DNA from: Accumulibacter sp.
GTDB lineage: Bacteria > Pseudomonadota > Gammaproteobacteria > Burkholderiales > Rhodocyclaceae
Direction: 5' to 3'
Length of the DNA stretch: 64,000 nt
NCBI GenBank assembly: GCA_024235695.1
Contig: JACKLX010000002.1
Coordinates: 226,518 to 290,517, forward strand
Positions 18,790 through 27,785 of the stretch are shown piece by piece. The number at the start of each line of letters is the position of its first letter. Positions within the stretch are counted from its first letter, which is position 1. The position numbers and the translations under genes were made by a program. The notes under the pieces were generated by a model. It searched no databases, was not told where the DNA came from, and worked only from the letters and a program-made list of their open reading frames with translations.

Positions 18790-20777
18790 ACCGGCCCGAG
18801 GAGCCGGGCGTCGCGATGGCCGGTGCGCCGACGCAGGTGGTGCTGCCGCGCCTGGCTGATCTCGCCTTCGCGCTGCTGGCGACCGAGTGCGACGCCACCC
18901 AGGGGGCCGAAGCGGCCTGGCTGGAAGCGCTCGGCCGCGCTGTCGATCGCTGTGGTCGCGCCCTGGCACCCGCTGCGCAGGGCCGCGAGGCCGTCGTGCA
19001 GGCCCTGATGTCGGCCTGGCTCGGCGATCCGCCGGCCAGCGACCGTGCGCTTTACGCGCTCGCCGCCCGCGAAGCGCTGAGTCTGCCCGAGACCCTTGCC
19101 GCCGCCTTGAGCTGCGTCGCCGAACTGACGCCGATGGCGGCGCGGAGCTTGATCTGGCTGCAGCATCCGGTCGGCAGCGCGCGACCGACCGTCGGGCTAC
19201 TGGCGAGCTTGTGCGCGCGCTTGGGCGAAGTCGATACGCTGGCGCTGCTGGCCGAAGGCGACGGCCGGCGGATCGGCCTGCTGCAGCTTGAGCCCGAGGA
19301 GCGCCCGCTGTGTGAACGCAGCGTGCGGACGCCGCTGCCCCTGGTCATGGCGCTGGCCGGTTACCAGGGCTGCTTCGACGGCGTCAGCAGCGAAGGCCAT
19401 GGCCTGCCGATGCTGCCGGAGTCGACCGTCGCGGCGGCGTCCAGCCAGGCCGCCGGCCTGCGTCAAGACGGCGCCCGGGTGTTGCTGCTGCGCAGCGCGG
19501 TGGCGGGCGAGGCACGGGCAGCGGCGGTTGCGGTGGCCGCCGCCAGTGGTCGTCGGCCGGTGTTCTACGAGGGCGAGCCGCCGCGCGGACTGGGACCGTG
19601 GTTGTGGCTGCAGGACCGCGTGCCGGTCTTGCAGGTGGTGCTGGCGCCGGGCGAGCGGCGGCGTCTGGTCGAGATTCCCGGCTACGACGGCCCGCTGCTG
19701 GTCGCCACCGGACTCGAAGGCAGCATCGAGGGACCCGGTGCGGTTAGCCAGTGGCGTCTGCCGGTGCCGCCGGCCGACGAGCGCGCCCGCTTGTGGCGCG
19801 TCGCGCTCGGCGACGCGCTGGCAGTCGACAAGCTCGCCGCGCACCATCGCCATGGTGCCGGGCGCATCGCCGAACTGGGTCAGGCGGCCCGTTCGGCAGC
19901 GGCACGAGCCGGCGACACGCCCGGCGTCGCGCATGTCGTCCAGGTTGCCCGCCGCGGCGTCGGCGCCGACCTCGGCGCGCTCGCCGAATTGCTCGATGAC
20001 GACATTGCCGACGAAGCGCTGGTGCTGGCGCCGGCACAGCGCCAGGCGCTGGATTCGCTGGTGGCCCGCTGCCAACTGCGCGACACGCTTGCGGCGCGGC
20101 TCGGGCTGGCCGCGCGGGCGCGCTACAAACCCGGCGTGCGCGCACTGCTGGTCGGGCCCTCGGGCACCGGCAAGACGCTCGCCGCGGGCTGGATCGCGAC
20201 CCGGCTGGGGCTGCCGTTGTACCGCGTGGACCTCGCCTCGGTGACCAGCAAGTACATTGGCGAAACGGAAAAGAATCTTGCCGAACTGTTCGGCCGGGCC
20301 GAGCACGCCGAGGTGGTGCTGCTGTTCGACGAGGCCGACTCGCTGTTCGGCAAGCGTACCGACGTCAAGGATGCCAACGACCGCTTCGCCAACCAGCAGA
20401 CCAACTACCTGTTGCAGCGCATCGAGAGCTTCGAGGGAATCACCCTGCTCACCAGCAACAGCCGGGCGCGCTTCGACTCGGCCTTCACCCGGCGGCTCGA
20501 CGCGATCGTCGAGTTCCTGGCTCCCGGACCGGTCGAGCGGCGCGCGCTGTGGCTGGCCCATCTCGGTGAGGCCAACACGCTCGATGCGGTGGCGCTCAAC
20601 CGCTTGGCTGCCAACTGTGACCTCGCTGGCGGTCACATCCGCAACGTCGTGCTCGCCGCCGCGGCGATGGCAGGCGCGCGAGGGCGGCAACTCGGCGAGG
20701 CGGATCTCAGCGCCGCGCTGGCCGCCGAATACCGCAAGCTGGGCAAGCAGATGCCGGCCGGCACCGGAGGCGCTTGA
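18786..20777 (+). CDS. AAA+ ATPase of the contractile injection system (Afp15-like)
   Basis: 663 residues; start ATG 18786 overlaps the previous TGA. The C-terminal third is a classical AAA+ module: Walker A GPSGTGKT at about 457-464, SKYIGETEKNL (the conserved substrate-loop/sensor region), Walker B VVLLFDEADSLFGKR at about 509-523, sensor-1 LLTSNSR and the arginine-finger segment FTRRLD. The N-terminal 400 residues are family-specific. In Afp/PVC the equivalent ATPase is needed to assemble active particles, probably by acting on a structural subunit or loading cargo. Cytoplasmic. The ATG of the next gene overlaps its stop. Confidence 0.9.
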   Translation: MNRPEEPGVAMAGAPTQVVLPRLADLAFALLATECDATQGAEAAWLEALGRAVDRCGRALAPAAQGREAVVQALMSAWLGDPPASDRALYALAAREALSLPETLAAALSCVAELTPMAARSLIWLQHPVGSARPTVGLLASLCARLGEVDTLALLAEGDGRRIGLLQLEPEERPLCERSVRTPLPLVMALAGYQGCFDGVSSEGHGLPMLPESTVAAASSQAAGLRQDGARVLLLRSAVAGEARAAAVAVAAASGRRPVFYEGEPPRGLGPWLWLQDRVPVLQVVLAPGERRRLVEIPGYDGPLLVATGLEGSIEGPGAVSQWRLPVPPADERARLWRVALGDALAVDKLAAHHRHGAGRIAELGQAARSAAARAGDTPGVAHVVQVARRGVGADLGALAELLDDDIADEALVLAPAQRQALDSLVARCQLRDTLAARLGLAARARYKPGVRALLVGPSGTGKTLAAGWIATRLGLPLYRVDLASVTSKYIGETEKNLAELFGRAEHAEVVLLFDEADSLFGKRTDVKDANDRFANQQTNYLLQRIESFEGITLLTSNSRARFDSAFTRRLDAIVEFLAPGPVERRALWLAHLGEANTLDAVALNRLAANCDLAGGHIRNVVLAAAAMAGARGRQLGEADLSAALAAEYRKLGKQMPAGTGGA

Positions 20778-23700
20778 TGAACCTCGTGCTCGACCGGCGG
20801 CGCCAGCCCGATGCCGCGCAGCCGGGCAATCACCCGGCCTGCGACTGTGACGCGCCGCTACGATCGCTGGCAGGCGTGCCGCGTTGCCTCGGCGGTGACG
20901 GGGTGCAGGCCCGGCTTGAAGTTGGCGAGCCGGACGACCCGCTCGAACACGAGGCCGAGGCCTTTTCGCGCGCCGTCGTGGCGGGCGCTCCGCTACCGCG
21001 CTTTCTCGGCCAGGATGATGGTAGCTTGCCGCGGCGGTTGTGCCCACAATGCGCCGAGGAACTCGTCGAGGAGGTGGCGTCGCCGGTCAATGACGAACAG
21101 CCGCTGCGCCGCCAGCGTCTGCGCGCGGACCCGCCCGACGACGGCGATGGCGGACAGGATGGCGCTGCCGCCGGCCGGTCGGCACCTTACAGTGGCGCTG
21201 GCACTGGCCTGCACGGCGCGCTGCGGGGTCGACTCGAAGCCGCGCTCGACACCGATCTCGGCGCGGTGCGGGTGCACCAGGGCAAAGTGCCGGGGCGCGC
21301 CGCTCGGGCCATCGGCGCGCGCGCCTTCACCCATGGCCGGGAGATCTGGCTGGGCACCCGTGAGCGCGCCGATGACCTCGGCCTGATCGCCCACGAGGTG
21401 GCGCATGTGGTGCAGCAGCGCGGACAGGCTGGGGGGGTGCTCAGGCGCTTTCCGGACGACCAGGTCGCCGGCATGACCAGTGCCGATGCGGCAAGCGTGG
21501 CGGTGCCACTGGCCACCAGTTCAAGTGGTGCTACCCGCCCCTCGCTCATGCCGCCTGGTCCGGGCGCTGCCTACGATCCCTGTGCCGTGTCTGCCCGTGC
21601 GCTGAGCAATGCCGAACTCCTTGCTCACTGGCAGCGAGTCGTCGCCTTCCTTGGCGATCGTCGTCCCGACTCACAGCCTGCCTACGACCACGCCAACCTG
21701 CGGCGGCGCCTTGCCGGCGAACGTCGTCGGCGCGGCAACATGGGCCACTCATGGCTGGCGGAGGAGGGCATCACGGCGGTGCCGGCAACGCTCTACGAGA
21801 TCCGGCCGGTCGGTCCCGACATGCTCGCGGTGGTGCTGGCCGATGCGGCGCGCGAGGAGGGGCCGGCTTTTCAGCACGAGGGGCAGGTACTGACACCGGC
21901 CCAGTTCGACCGGTTCCTGGCTCGCTACAACGTGCCGCAGGTCGACGTGGGCGAGTTCTACGCCAGCCACGACCCCTTCTCGCAGGCGCTCACGGTTCGC
22001 CTTCCTCCCCCGAATCCGGGGCCGGCGCCGTTGTGGCCGGGGTTCGGTGCGGGGCCGGGACGAGGGCCAGGCCTGGGGCCGGGCTTCAGCTTTACCGATC
22101 CGGCGGCAACGGGTTTTCCGGGTGCCCCGGGACGGCTGTCGGGGGCGTCGACCACATCAATCCTGCCGACCGACCTCTACGCCAACCCGACCGATCTCTA
22201 TACTCGAGATGCCTTCCTGCGCCCGCTGGTGACGCCGGGTACCGATCCGTCGAACCCTGCCTCGATGCGCGGCGCTGGCGTTAACTGGCGTGGCACGATG
22301 TTCGAAGAGCTGCACCTGGGCGCCGATCTTCCGACCATTCTTGATCCCTCCGTGGTTGATCTGAACCGCCTGCAGGCCAATGCGCCGACCTTCGACACCC
22401 TTGATCTGCGGACCGGCCAGCTTGAGTCTCTCACCCACTCGCTCAGCGGCGTCGATACCGGCGGTCCGCTCAATCCGGATCACTATTTGACCAAGTTCAT
22501 GCGGATGATGAGTCCGACCGCCGAGGGCTCGACACTGACCTCTGCCGCAAGCATGCTTGGCCCGGTCTATCCGGAGTTTGGCACCGCGCTGGACGCGGCG
22601 GCGAGCGCCCGGCTGCTGGTGCCGGACGAGCATGTCGGGGCGGTGCGCGCGGCAGTCGAGACGATGGTGGCCGGCGGCAACCTCTCGCGCGCCGATTTTG
22701 CGACGGCAATCGAGAGCGGAGTCAGCGCGTCGCCGTCGCGAATGACCGATGCCAGTCGTGCGCTCATCGAGGCCTCGTTGGGCGCCGATCCGATAAGCCA
22801 CGGCGGCAGTACCTACTCGTCATGGGATCAGGTGCGTGCGCTGTCGCCTTCGAGCCGGGCCTACCGGAGCATTCGCGCGCAGCTCCGTGCGCGCTTGCGG
22901 GCCCGCGCCCTGGCAGGCGATCTGCGTGGCGCGGTGGCCGGCAGCGTCGACGCCAGGCTGGCGTCGGCGTGGCGCGAGCGGGCATCGGCGGGCCGTTTGG
23001 CGCCGGTGTTCGACGCCTTGATGCATGGCGCGCCGGTCGGCGAGGGCGCGACGGCGATCGCCAGTTGGGCGCAGATCGAAGGGCTGATACTTTCGGGCGA
23101 TGGCGCGGCCAGCGCCCGAATCCAGGCGGTGTTCGGCGAGGTCGCACAGCGCGCTGGCGGGCGGGTGGCGCCGATGCGCGCGACCCTTGCCTCGGTGATG
23201 GCGCTGCAGCGTCTGAACACCCTGGCGGTATCCCGCCTGCAGCGCAACGTCCTCTTCCCGCCGGAGGTCGTCGAGTATCACCGTCTGGTGGCGAACGGGG
23301 TGGCAGCCGACGAGGCCCTGTCGACGGTATCGCGGGGAAGCGCGGCGCGTGCGGCGAGGGTGAGCGGCGCGCTGGCGGCGCTTACCGAATCGGGCAGTCT
23401 ATTGTGGCATGCCGGCGAAGGCGACCTGAATCGTGGCATGGTGGCGACCAGCCTGTTCAACGTCGGCGCGTCGATCCCGGTCGGTTATGGCGGTGCGATG
23501 GTGGAAAGTCGTGCCGCCCTGGGATTGTCACGGTGGGCCAGCAGTGGCCTGAGCGCAGGTGAAACGCCGGGATTGCTCGCGAGCAGCGGTATGCTGGGCG
23601 GACGCCTGTTTGTCTCGACCGGCGTCGGTGCCGTCGCGGCGCCGGTGATTTCGCTGGGATCGATGGCATTCCAGGAGACCTTCCTGGACGCCGACTATAG

Positions 23701-23941
23701 CGCCATTGACTACTACGCCACCGGCGCCCGCACTGCCGTTGCCGGCGGTGGCGGCGCCCTGGCCGCGGGGATTACGGGCGCCGTGCTCGGTTCGGAGGTG
23801 CCGCTCCTCGGTAACGCGGTTGGCTTTATTGTTGGCTTCGGCGGCTATCTCCTCGTGGATTACGTCTGGGGTGACGATATCGAGCATGCCGTGCGCGAAA
23901 CGATGGGGGAGTTTGGTTGCGTCGATGGTGCAGCCGATTGA
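20777..23941 (+). CDS. Large DUF4157 protein, probable eCIS effector
   Basis: 1054 residues; start ATG 20777 overlaps the ATPase stop (the in-frame TTG 3 nt before is less likely). N-terminal part has clustered cysteines (CDCD, CPQC). Residues about 145-215 are a DUF4157 domain: LEAALDTDLGAVRVHQG, ARAFTHGREIWLG, and LIAHEVAHVVQQ (HExxH at about 206-210). DUF4157 is strongly associated with eCIS cargo and may act as a loading or self-processing domain. Residues about 400-440 are Pro/Gly-rich. The last about 170 residues are glycine-rich and hydrophobic (AGGGGALAAGITGAVLGSEV; GFIVGFGGYLLVDYVWG), like pore-forming or membrane-inserting ends of polymorphic toxins. No known enzyme motif in the middle. 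Effector role is inferred. Confidence 0.7.
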   Translation: MNLVLDRRRQPDAAQPGNHPACDCDAPLRSLAGVPRCLGGDGVQARLEVGEPDDPLEHEAEAFSRAVVAGAPLPRFLGQDDGSLPRRLCPQCAEELVEEVASPVNDEQPLRRQRLRADPPDDGDGGQDGAAAGRSAPYSGAGTGLHGALRGRLEAALDTDLGAVRVHQGKVPGRAARAIGARAFTHGREIWLGTRERADDLGLIAHEVAHVVQQRGQAGGVLRRFPDDQVAGMTSADAASVAVPLATSSSGATRPSLMPPGPGAAYDPCAVSARALSNAELLAHWQRVVAFLGDRRPDSQPAYDHANLRRRLAGERRRRGNMGHSWLAEEGITAVPATLYEIRPVGPDMLAVVLADAAREEGPAFQHEGQVLTPAQFDRFLARYNVPQVDVGEFYASHDPFSQALTVRLPPPNPGPAPLWPGFGAGPGRGPGLGPGFSFTDPAATGFPGAPGRLSGASTTSILPTDLYANPTDLYTRDAFLRPLVTPGTDPSNPASMRGAGVNWRGTMFEELHLGADLPTILDPSVVDLNRLQANAPTFDTLDLRTGQLESLTHSLSGVDTGGPLNPDHYLTKFMRMMSPTAEGSTLTSAASMLGPVYPEFGTALDAAASARLLVPDEHVGAVRAAVETMVAGGNLSRADFATAIESGVSASPSRMTDASRALIEASLGADPISHGGSTYSSWDQVRALSPSSRAYRSIRAQLRARLRARALAGDLRGAVAGSVDARLASAWRERASAGRLAPVFDALMHGAPVGEGATAIASWAQIEGLILSGDGAASARIQAVFGEVAQRAGGRVAPMRATLASVMALQRLNTLAVSRLQRNVLFPPEVVEYHRLVANGVAADEALSTVSRGSAARAARVSGALAALTESGSLLWHAGEGDLNRGMVATSLFNVGASIPVGYGGAMVESRAALGLSRWASSGLSAGETPGLLASSGMLGGRLFVSTGVGAVAAPVISLGSMAFQETFLDADYSAIDYYATGARTAVAGGGGALAAGITGAVLGSEVPLLGNAVGFIVGFGGYLLVDYVWGDDIEHAVRETMGEFGCVDGAAD

Positions 23942-24170
23942 ATCGATCTCGCTCGAGGGTTGGCGTTGCGTCCCACGACCTGGCCGGCAGGCTGACGCCC
24001 TGGCCGCGCTGGCGACTGCCCGGGTGACGCTCGGCGATTCTTGCTGCCGCCTCGGTTGCGGCTACGACTTGCGCCGACTGGCTGACCGGCTATGCTGAAA
24101 CAGGCGGCAGGAAGCGGTGCGCAGGGCGGGCGGCACGCTGTTTCTGCCGGCGAACGATGGAGGACAGGCG
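23942..24170 (+). other. Gap between the two DUF4157 genes
   Basis: 229 nt. A frame from ATG 23925 to 24098 (57 residues, with four cysteines) runs through most of it, but it has no clear ribosome site and I do not call it a gene. GGAGGA at 24159-24164 is the ribosome site of the next gene. Confidence 0.3.
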
Positions 24171-26117
24171 ATGACATTCACCACACAGCTTCGCGCCGAC
24201 GTCGCCGGCAAGGCGGTCGAGCCTGCCGTTTCACGGCCGGCGACGGCGCGTGCCGTCGGCACCCCGCGATTTCTTTCGGCGCGCCGCCTGAACGTCTCGC
24301 GCCCGGAAGATGCAAGCGAGCGGCAGGCAGAGCGGATCGCCGAGGCGGTGATGGCGCCCGGCGGATGCGCCGGCTGCACGCCGCTGGCACCCTGCGCCAG
24401 CTGCGCGCCCGACAGCACGTCCGCTGGCACGTCCGCCATCGAGCGTTCGGCGGACGGGCCCGCTCCGACTTCGACGCTGCTGCCCGGACTTGGTCCGGGC
24501 CGGCCGCTCGACGGCGCCACCCGCGAGTTCTTCGAGCCGCGCTTTGCTCGCGATCTCGGCGGGGTGCGGGTACATAGCGGGCGGCGCGAGGGAACGATGG
24601 CACGATCGCTCGCGGCGCGCGCCTTCACTCTCGGCAACGACGTCGTTTTTGCTCCGGGCCGCTACGAGCCCGCGTCCGACTCCGGGCGCCGGCTGATGGC
24701 GCACGAACTCGCGCATGTGGTGAGCGGCGGGGCGGAAGATACCGTCGCCCGGGCGCCGGACGCCGGCGTCACGCCAGACGCCGCTGTTACCCCGGATGCG
24801 GCGGCTGTGGCCGCGTCGTCCGGCCCGAGCGATGCCGGCGTTGCGCTGCCGGCAGGTGTTCCGGCGGTGCCGACGCCGCTTTTCGACGGCCTCTTCGGTT
24901 CCTGTCTGACGCCGGAGGAGGGGGTGCGCCGGGATGCCTTTGCCCTGCGTCATCTGCATCTGGAGCGCTACATTCCCTCGACCACCTTCGGCATGTTCGA
25001 CGCCGACTACTTCCCGCTGGTCGGGCTGATGCCGGTGACGGTGAAGATGAAATTCAATTTTGTCTCGGCCGACAACGCGCCGGGAATGCTTGAATGGCTG
25101 ACCCGCAGCATGGCGGGCGAGGACCTCAGTCGATTCTTCTGGAGCGACCCGGAAAAGGCCGACTTCAAACGCGACTACATCGCTCGCGTCGCGACCCGCT
25201 GGAGTGCCCAGCACACGATGACCTCGAGCAAGCCCTGCTGGAATTTCCGGGCCATGCCGCTGGTGACGCCGGTCGAGGTGGCTGACGATGCTTCGGCGCA
25301 CTATGTCACCACGGTGCACAAGAGCCCGGGTCCGGCGATCGATTACAAGTCGGCCACCAGCGACCCCGACGTCGCGCATCCGGAAAGGCCGGCGACCGCC
25401 GATCTCTACCAGTCCGACGTGCGCGAAGAGTCCAATTTCAACAGCGGCAGCGTCGCCACGACCGAGCGTCAGCGTCTCGAGAGCGCGCTCGCCGCAGCGG
25501 CCGCTTCGCCGGTGTTGTTCGGCAACGATTCGGATGTCCTCAGCCCGACTGCGCGCACGGCACTGACCACCTTTGCCGACGCGGCCAGGCAGAAAAACCC
25601 GTCCGATCCGCTGATTCCGCTCAAGGTCGATGGCTTTGCCAGTCGCGATGGTGACGCGACGCATAATGTCGATCTCTCCGAGCGACGCGCGGTGGCCGTG
25701 CGTGGCTTCCTTGCCGGCCTCGGCGTGACGCAGCCGATCGGCGTGCTCGGCCACGGGCCGGTCGGCACTGCCGGCGACGCCGCCAACCGACGGGCGGTGA
25801 TTACCGTCGACCACCTGTTCGAGACGACCTATGCCGGCAACCGCTACTCGGTCGGCGAACACGAGTTCGGCCACATGCTCGGCTTGCCGGACGAGTACCA
25901 GAACAACACCAGCGGCGTGCTCGGCGCGCAGCAGACGCTCTATTCCGGACTGGTCACTGCCGCGGGCGTGCCGGGACCGGCGGTGTGGGGCGTCGATACC
26001 GCCAGCCAGATGTCGAACGGCGTCGACGTATTGCCGCGCCATTACGTCACCCTGTGGGAGGCGCTCGGCCGGATGACCGCCCCCGACATCGCGCAATCCG
26101 AGTGGACCATCAGCTGA
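24171..26117 (+). CDS. DUF4157 / OmpA-like / metzincin-like protease, probable eCIS effector
   Basis: 648 residues; ATG 24171 with GGAGGA 6 nt upstream. Domains in order: a DUF4157 domain at about 115-185 (FEPRFARDLGGVRVHSG, RAFTLGNDVVFAPG, MAHELAHVVSGG with HExxH); an Asp/Ala/Pro linker (VTPDAAVTPDAAA); an unknown region to about 440; an OmpA C-terminal-like domain at about 443-548 (LFGNDSDVLSPTARTALTTF ... VDLSERRAVAVRGFLAGLGV); then HEFGHMLGLPDEY at 564-576, an HExxHxxGxPD zinc-protease motif, followed about 45 residues on by MSNG, placed like the Met-turn of metzincins. So two zinc-type HExxH sites in one chain. A secreted or injected protease is the best reading. The next gene, an emfourin-like protein, overlaps its stop. 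Confidence 0.75.
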   Translation: MTFTTQLRADVAGKAVEPAVSRPATARAVGTPRFLSARRLNVSRPEDASERQAERIAEAVMAPGGCAGCTPLAPCASCAPDSTSAGTSAIERSADGPAPTSTLLPGLGPGRPLDGATREFFEPRFARDLGGVRVHSGRREGTMARSLAARAFTLGNDVVFAPGRYEPASDSGRRLMAHELAHVVSGGAEDTVARAPDAGVTPDAAVTPDAAAVAASSGPSDAGVALPAGVPAVPTPLFDGLFGSCLTPEEGVRRDAFALRHLHLERYIPSTTFGMFDADYFPLVGLMPVTVKMKFNFVSADNAPGMLEWLTRSMAGEDLSRFFWSDPEKADFKRDYIARVATRWSAQHTMTSSKPCWNFRAMPLVTPVEVADDASAHYVTTVHKSPGPAIDYKSATSDPDVAHPERPATADLYQSDVREESNFNSGSVATTERQRLESALAAAAASPVLFGNDSDVLSPTARTALTTFADAARQKNPSDPLIPLKVDGFASRDGDATHNVDLSERRAVAVRGFLAGLGVTQPIGVLGHGPVGTAGDAANRRAVITVDHLFETTYAGNRYSVGEHEFGHMLGLPDEYQNNTSGVLGAQQTLYSGLVTAAGVPGPAVWGVDTASQMSNGVDVLPRHYVTLWEALGRMTAPDIAQSEWTIS

Positions 26118-26536
26118 GCGCCACGCCTGGCGCCAGCGGCGCGGGTCCGGAAATCGAGTTTCGCCGTATCCAGGCGATCAGCTGCCGCGGCAACCTGCGA
26201 ATCCGGGTGGCACCCTGCGGCGCGCTGTTCGCCTACGTCGAGACACGCGACTGCCCGCGCGGCGAACACTGGAGCGCTCCCTGGCCCGGTGAGCCGTTGC
26301 GGCGCCTGCAGCACTCGGAGCAGCAGCAGCTTGCCGAGGCGCTGCTTGGCGGCGGTTTTTTCGCGCTGCCGGGCGAGATCGTGACGCCCGGGCGCGACGG
26401 TTTCCGCGATGAAATCGACGCCACGCTGGGTGCGATGCACCACTCGGTGAGAATCGAGCGCAGCGCAGCGCCGACCGCTTTCGCGCGCGTGCGTGCGGCC
26501 TTGATGGCGTTCGCCGGGCCGCCGTTCAGCGCCTGA
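26102..26536 (+). CDS. Emfourin-like small protein, candidate inhibitor of the upstream protease
   Basis: 144 residues from GTG 26102, overlapping the protease gene by 16 nt. Pattern: a beta strand near the N-terminus (RGNLRIRVAPCGALFAYVET), then an helix LQHSEQQQLAEALLGGGFFALP, a GRDGF turn, a strand pair MHHSVRIERSAAPTAF and a final helix. This order (L--LL---FF-LP, DGF, H-V, P-A) matches my recollection of the protealysin-inhibitor emfourin family, whose genes stand next to metalloprotease genes. An inhibitor that protects the producer from the adjacent metalloprotease is therefore a reasonable inference. Similarity is weak and unverified; it could also be an unrelated small protein. Confidence 0.5.
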   Translation: MDHQLSATPGASGAGPEIEFRRIQAISCRGNLRIRVAPCGALFAYVETRDCPRGEHWSAPWPGEPLRRLQHSEQQQLAEALLGGGFFALPGEIVTPGRDGFRDEIDATLGAMHHSVRIERSAAPTAFARVRAALMAFAGPPFSA

Positions 26537-26643
26537 CGGCGACGACCCGGCTGCCGCTTGACCGCGGCGCTGCGCGGCGGTCGGCCGGCAAGCGCCGCTG
26601 GTCTTTGGCGCGCTGGCGGCTGCCCGCCGCCCACCGCAACGCA

Positions 26644-26680
26644 CAATGGCCGCCATGCGGATTCCGCATGGCGGCCATTG
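26644..26680. terminator. Perfect 17-bp hairpin between convergent genes
   Basis: Arms 26644-26660 and 26664-26680 are exact reverse complements (caatggccgccatgcgg) with a 3-nt loop. It lies in the 218-nt gap between the emfourin-like gene (plus) and the PEP-CTERM gene (minus), so it could end transcription from both sides. No T-run follows. The rest of the gap shows no gene. Confidence 0.6.
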
Positions 26681-26754
26681 CTGGTTCGGGCGCCTGCACC
26701 ACAGCCTTGAACACTGCGGCGAAGCTACCCTGTCTGCGGGAAGCGAGTGGGAGG

Positions 26755-27465
26755 CTAGCCCTTCCTGCGCTGGCCGAAGCGGAAGCCAACGCCGACCAGG
26801 CCGAGGGCGATCAGCGCCAGGCTGCCCGGTTCCGGAACGGGTGTGCCGCCGCAACCCAGCGGGTTGACGCTGACGGTATCGAGATCCCAGCCATTGAAGC
26901 CGCGCAGGGCGACGCCACCACAGGTACGTGGCAGATTGTCCTGCCTGACCGAAGCGAGCAGCGTGCTGCCGTCGGCCGCGTAGAGGTTGCCGATTGCCAG
27001 GCCGCCGCTCAGCCAGTCAACTTCCATCAGGTACCAGCTGTCCACGGTCCACTGGAAGGAACTCGTGTTGAGTTCGATGAAGCCGTAGCCCGGGTTGTCC
27101 TGAAAGCGGATGTCGCCGGTGTTGGTCGCGCCGACGAACGACTGCGCGCCGTTGGCATCGGCGCCAAAACCGAGATAGACACGGCCGTTGCTGCCAGCGG
27201 TGGGCTTGACCCATGCCGAGAGCTTGCTCCCTTCGCCGAACTGAAAGTCGGTATTGTAGGTCCAGACGCCGCCGTCCAGCGTTACGCCGAAGGCGCCGTC
27301 GTGCGCAGCGCCCGCATTCACCGCGCCGGCCGCATTGTTGGACCAGCCTGCTCCCCAGCTGCCGCCATCGAAAGACTCGATGACGACGGCACTTGCCGGC
27401 GCCGACGCCGCACCGAGAGTGGCGAGCAGGCCGATCAGGGCCGAAGAGGACGCCAGTGATTTCAT
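26755..27465 (-). CDS. PEP-CTERM sorting-signal protein
   Basis: 236 residues; start at 27465 with AAGGAA upstream. Residues 1-26 are a signal peptide (MKSLASSSALIGLLATLGAA, cut near ASA-VV). The middle is beta-rich with WDL- and GFG-type strands and two cysteines, like a small LamG/jelly-roll fold. The C-terminus has the PEP-CTERM signal: VPEPGSLALIALGLVGVGF followed by an RRK cluster, recognised by exosortase EpsH/XrtA-type enzymes. Such proteins go to the cell surface or matrix, and in floc-forming betaproteobacteria they help bind extracellular polysaccharide. A sigma-54 promoter lies upstream at 27621-27636. No exosortase gene is in the window. Confidence 0.9.
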   Translation of the reverse strand: MKSLASSSALIGLLATLGAASAPASAVVIESFDGGSWGAGWSNNAAGAVNAGAAHDGAFGVTLDGGVWTYNTDFQFGEGSKLSAWVKPTAGSNGRVYLGFGADANGAQSFVGATNTGDIRFQDNPGYGFIELNTSSFQWTVDSWYLMEVDWLSGGLAIGNLYAADGSTLLASVRQDNLPRTCGGVALRGFNGWDLDTVSVNPLGCGGTPVPEPGSLALIALGLVGVGFRFGQRRKG

Positions 27466-27620
27466 GATTATTCCTTTGCGAATCAAGAATGGTCGAGAAA
27501 AGGTACCTGAATTTCGTAAGCAACCGCCTGGTGTCTGCATTCGCCGGCGATCGGTTTGCCGAGAGAAACCACGCTACAACACTGACGTTGTGAAAACAGG
27601 GGTAGCTACATTGATTAAAA

Positions 27621-27636
27621 GCAATACCCGTGCCTG
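27621..27636 (-). promoter_or_regulatory. Sigma-54 (-24/-12) promoter for the PEP-CTERM gene
   Basis: On the minus strand the bases read CAGGCACGGGTATTGC followed by TTTT. GG and GC are separated by exactly 10 nt, matching the -24/-12 consensus (tGGCACG-N4-TTGC). Start of transcription would fall near 27609, giving a leader of about 145 nt. Sigma-54 control by the PrsK/PrsR system is known for PEP-CTERM genes in related bacteria. Confidence 0.75.
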
Positions 27637-27785
27637 AATTTTCATGTTGATGTTTTAATGGCAGTATAGGATATCAATACCGATTTCGACAGGGCCATCT
27701 GTAAGATTTTTCGACAAGAAACGGGCGTCGATATTGGCGCGTTCCGGGAATTGCGTGCCGCGCTACCTGGCAAACAGGGCATCGT

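Noticed and set aside
23925-24098. 57-residue frame between the two DUF4157 genes
   Set aside because: No ribosome site and starts inside the previous gene; could be real but I cannot support it.
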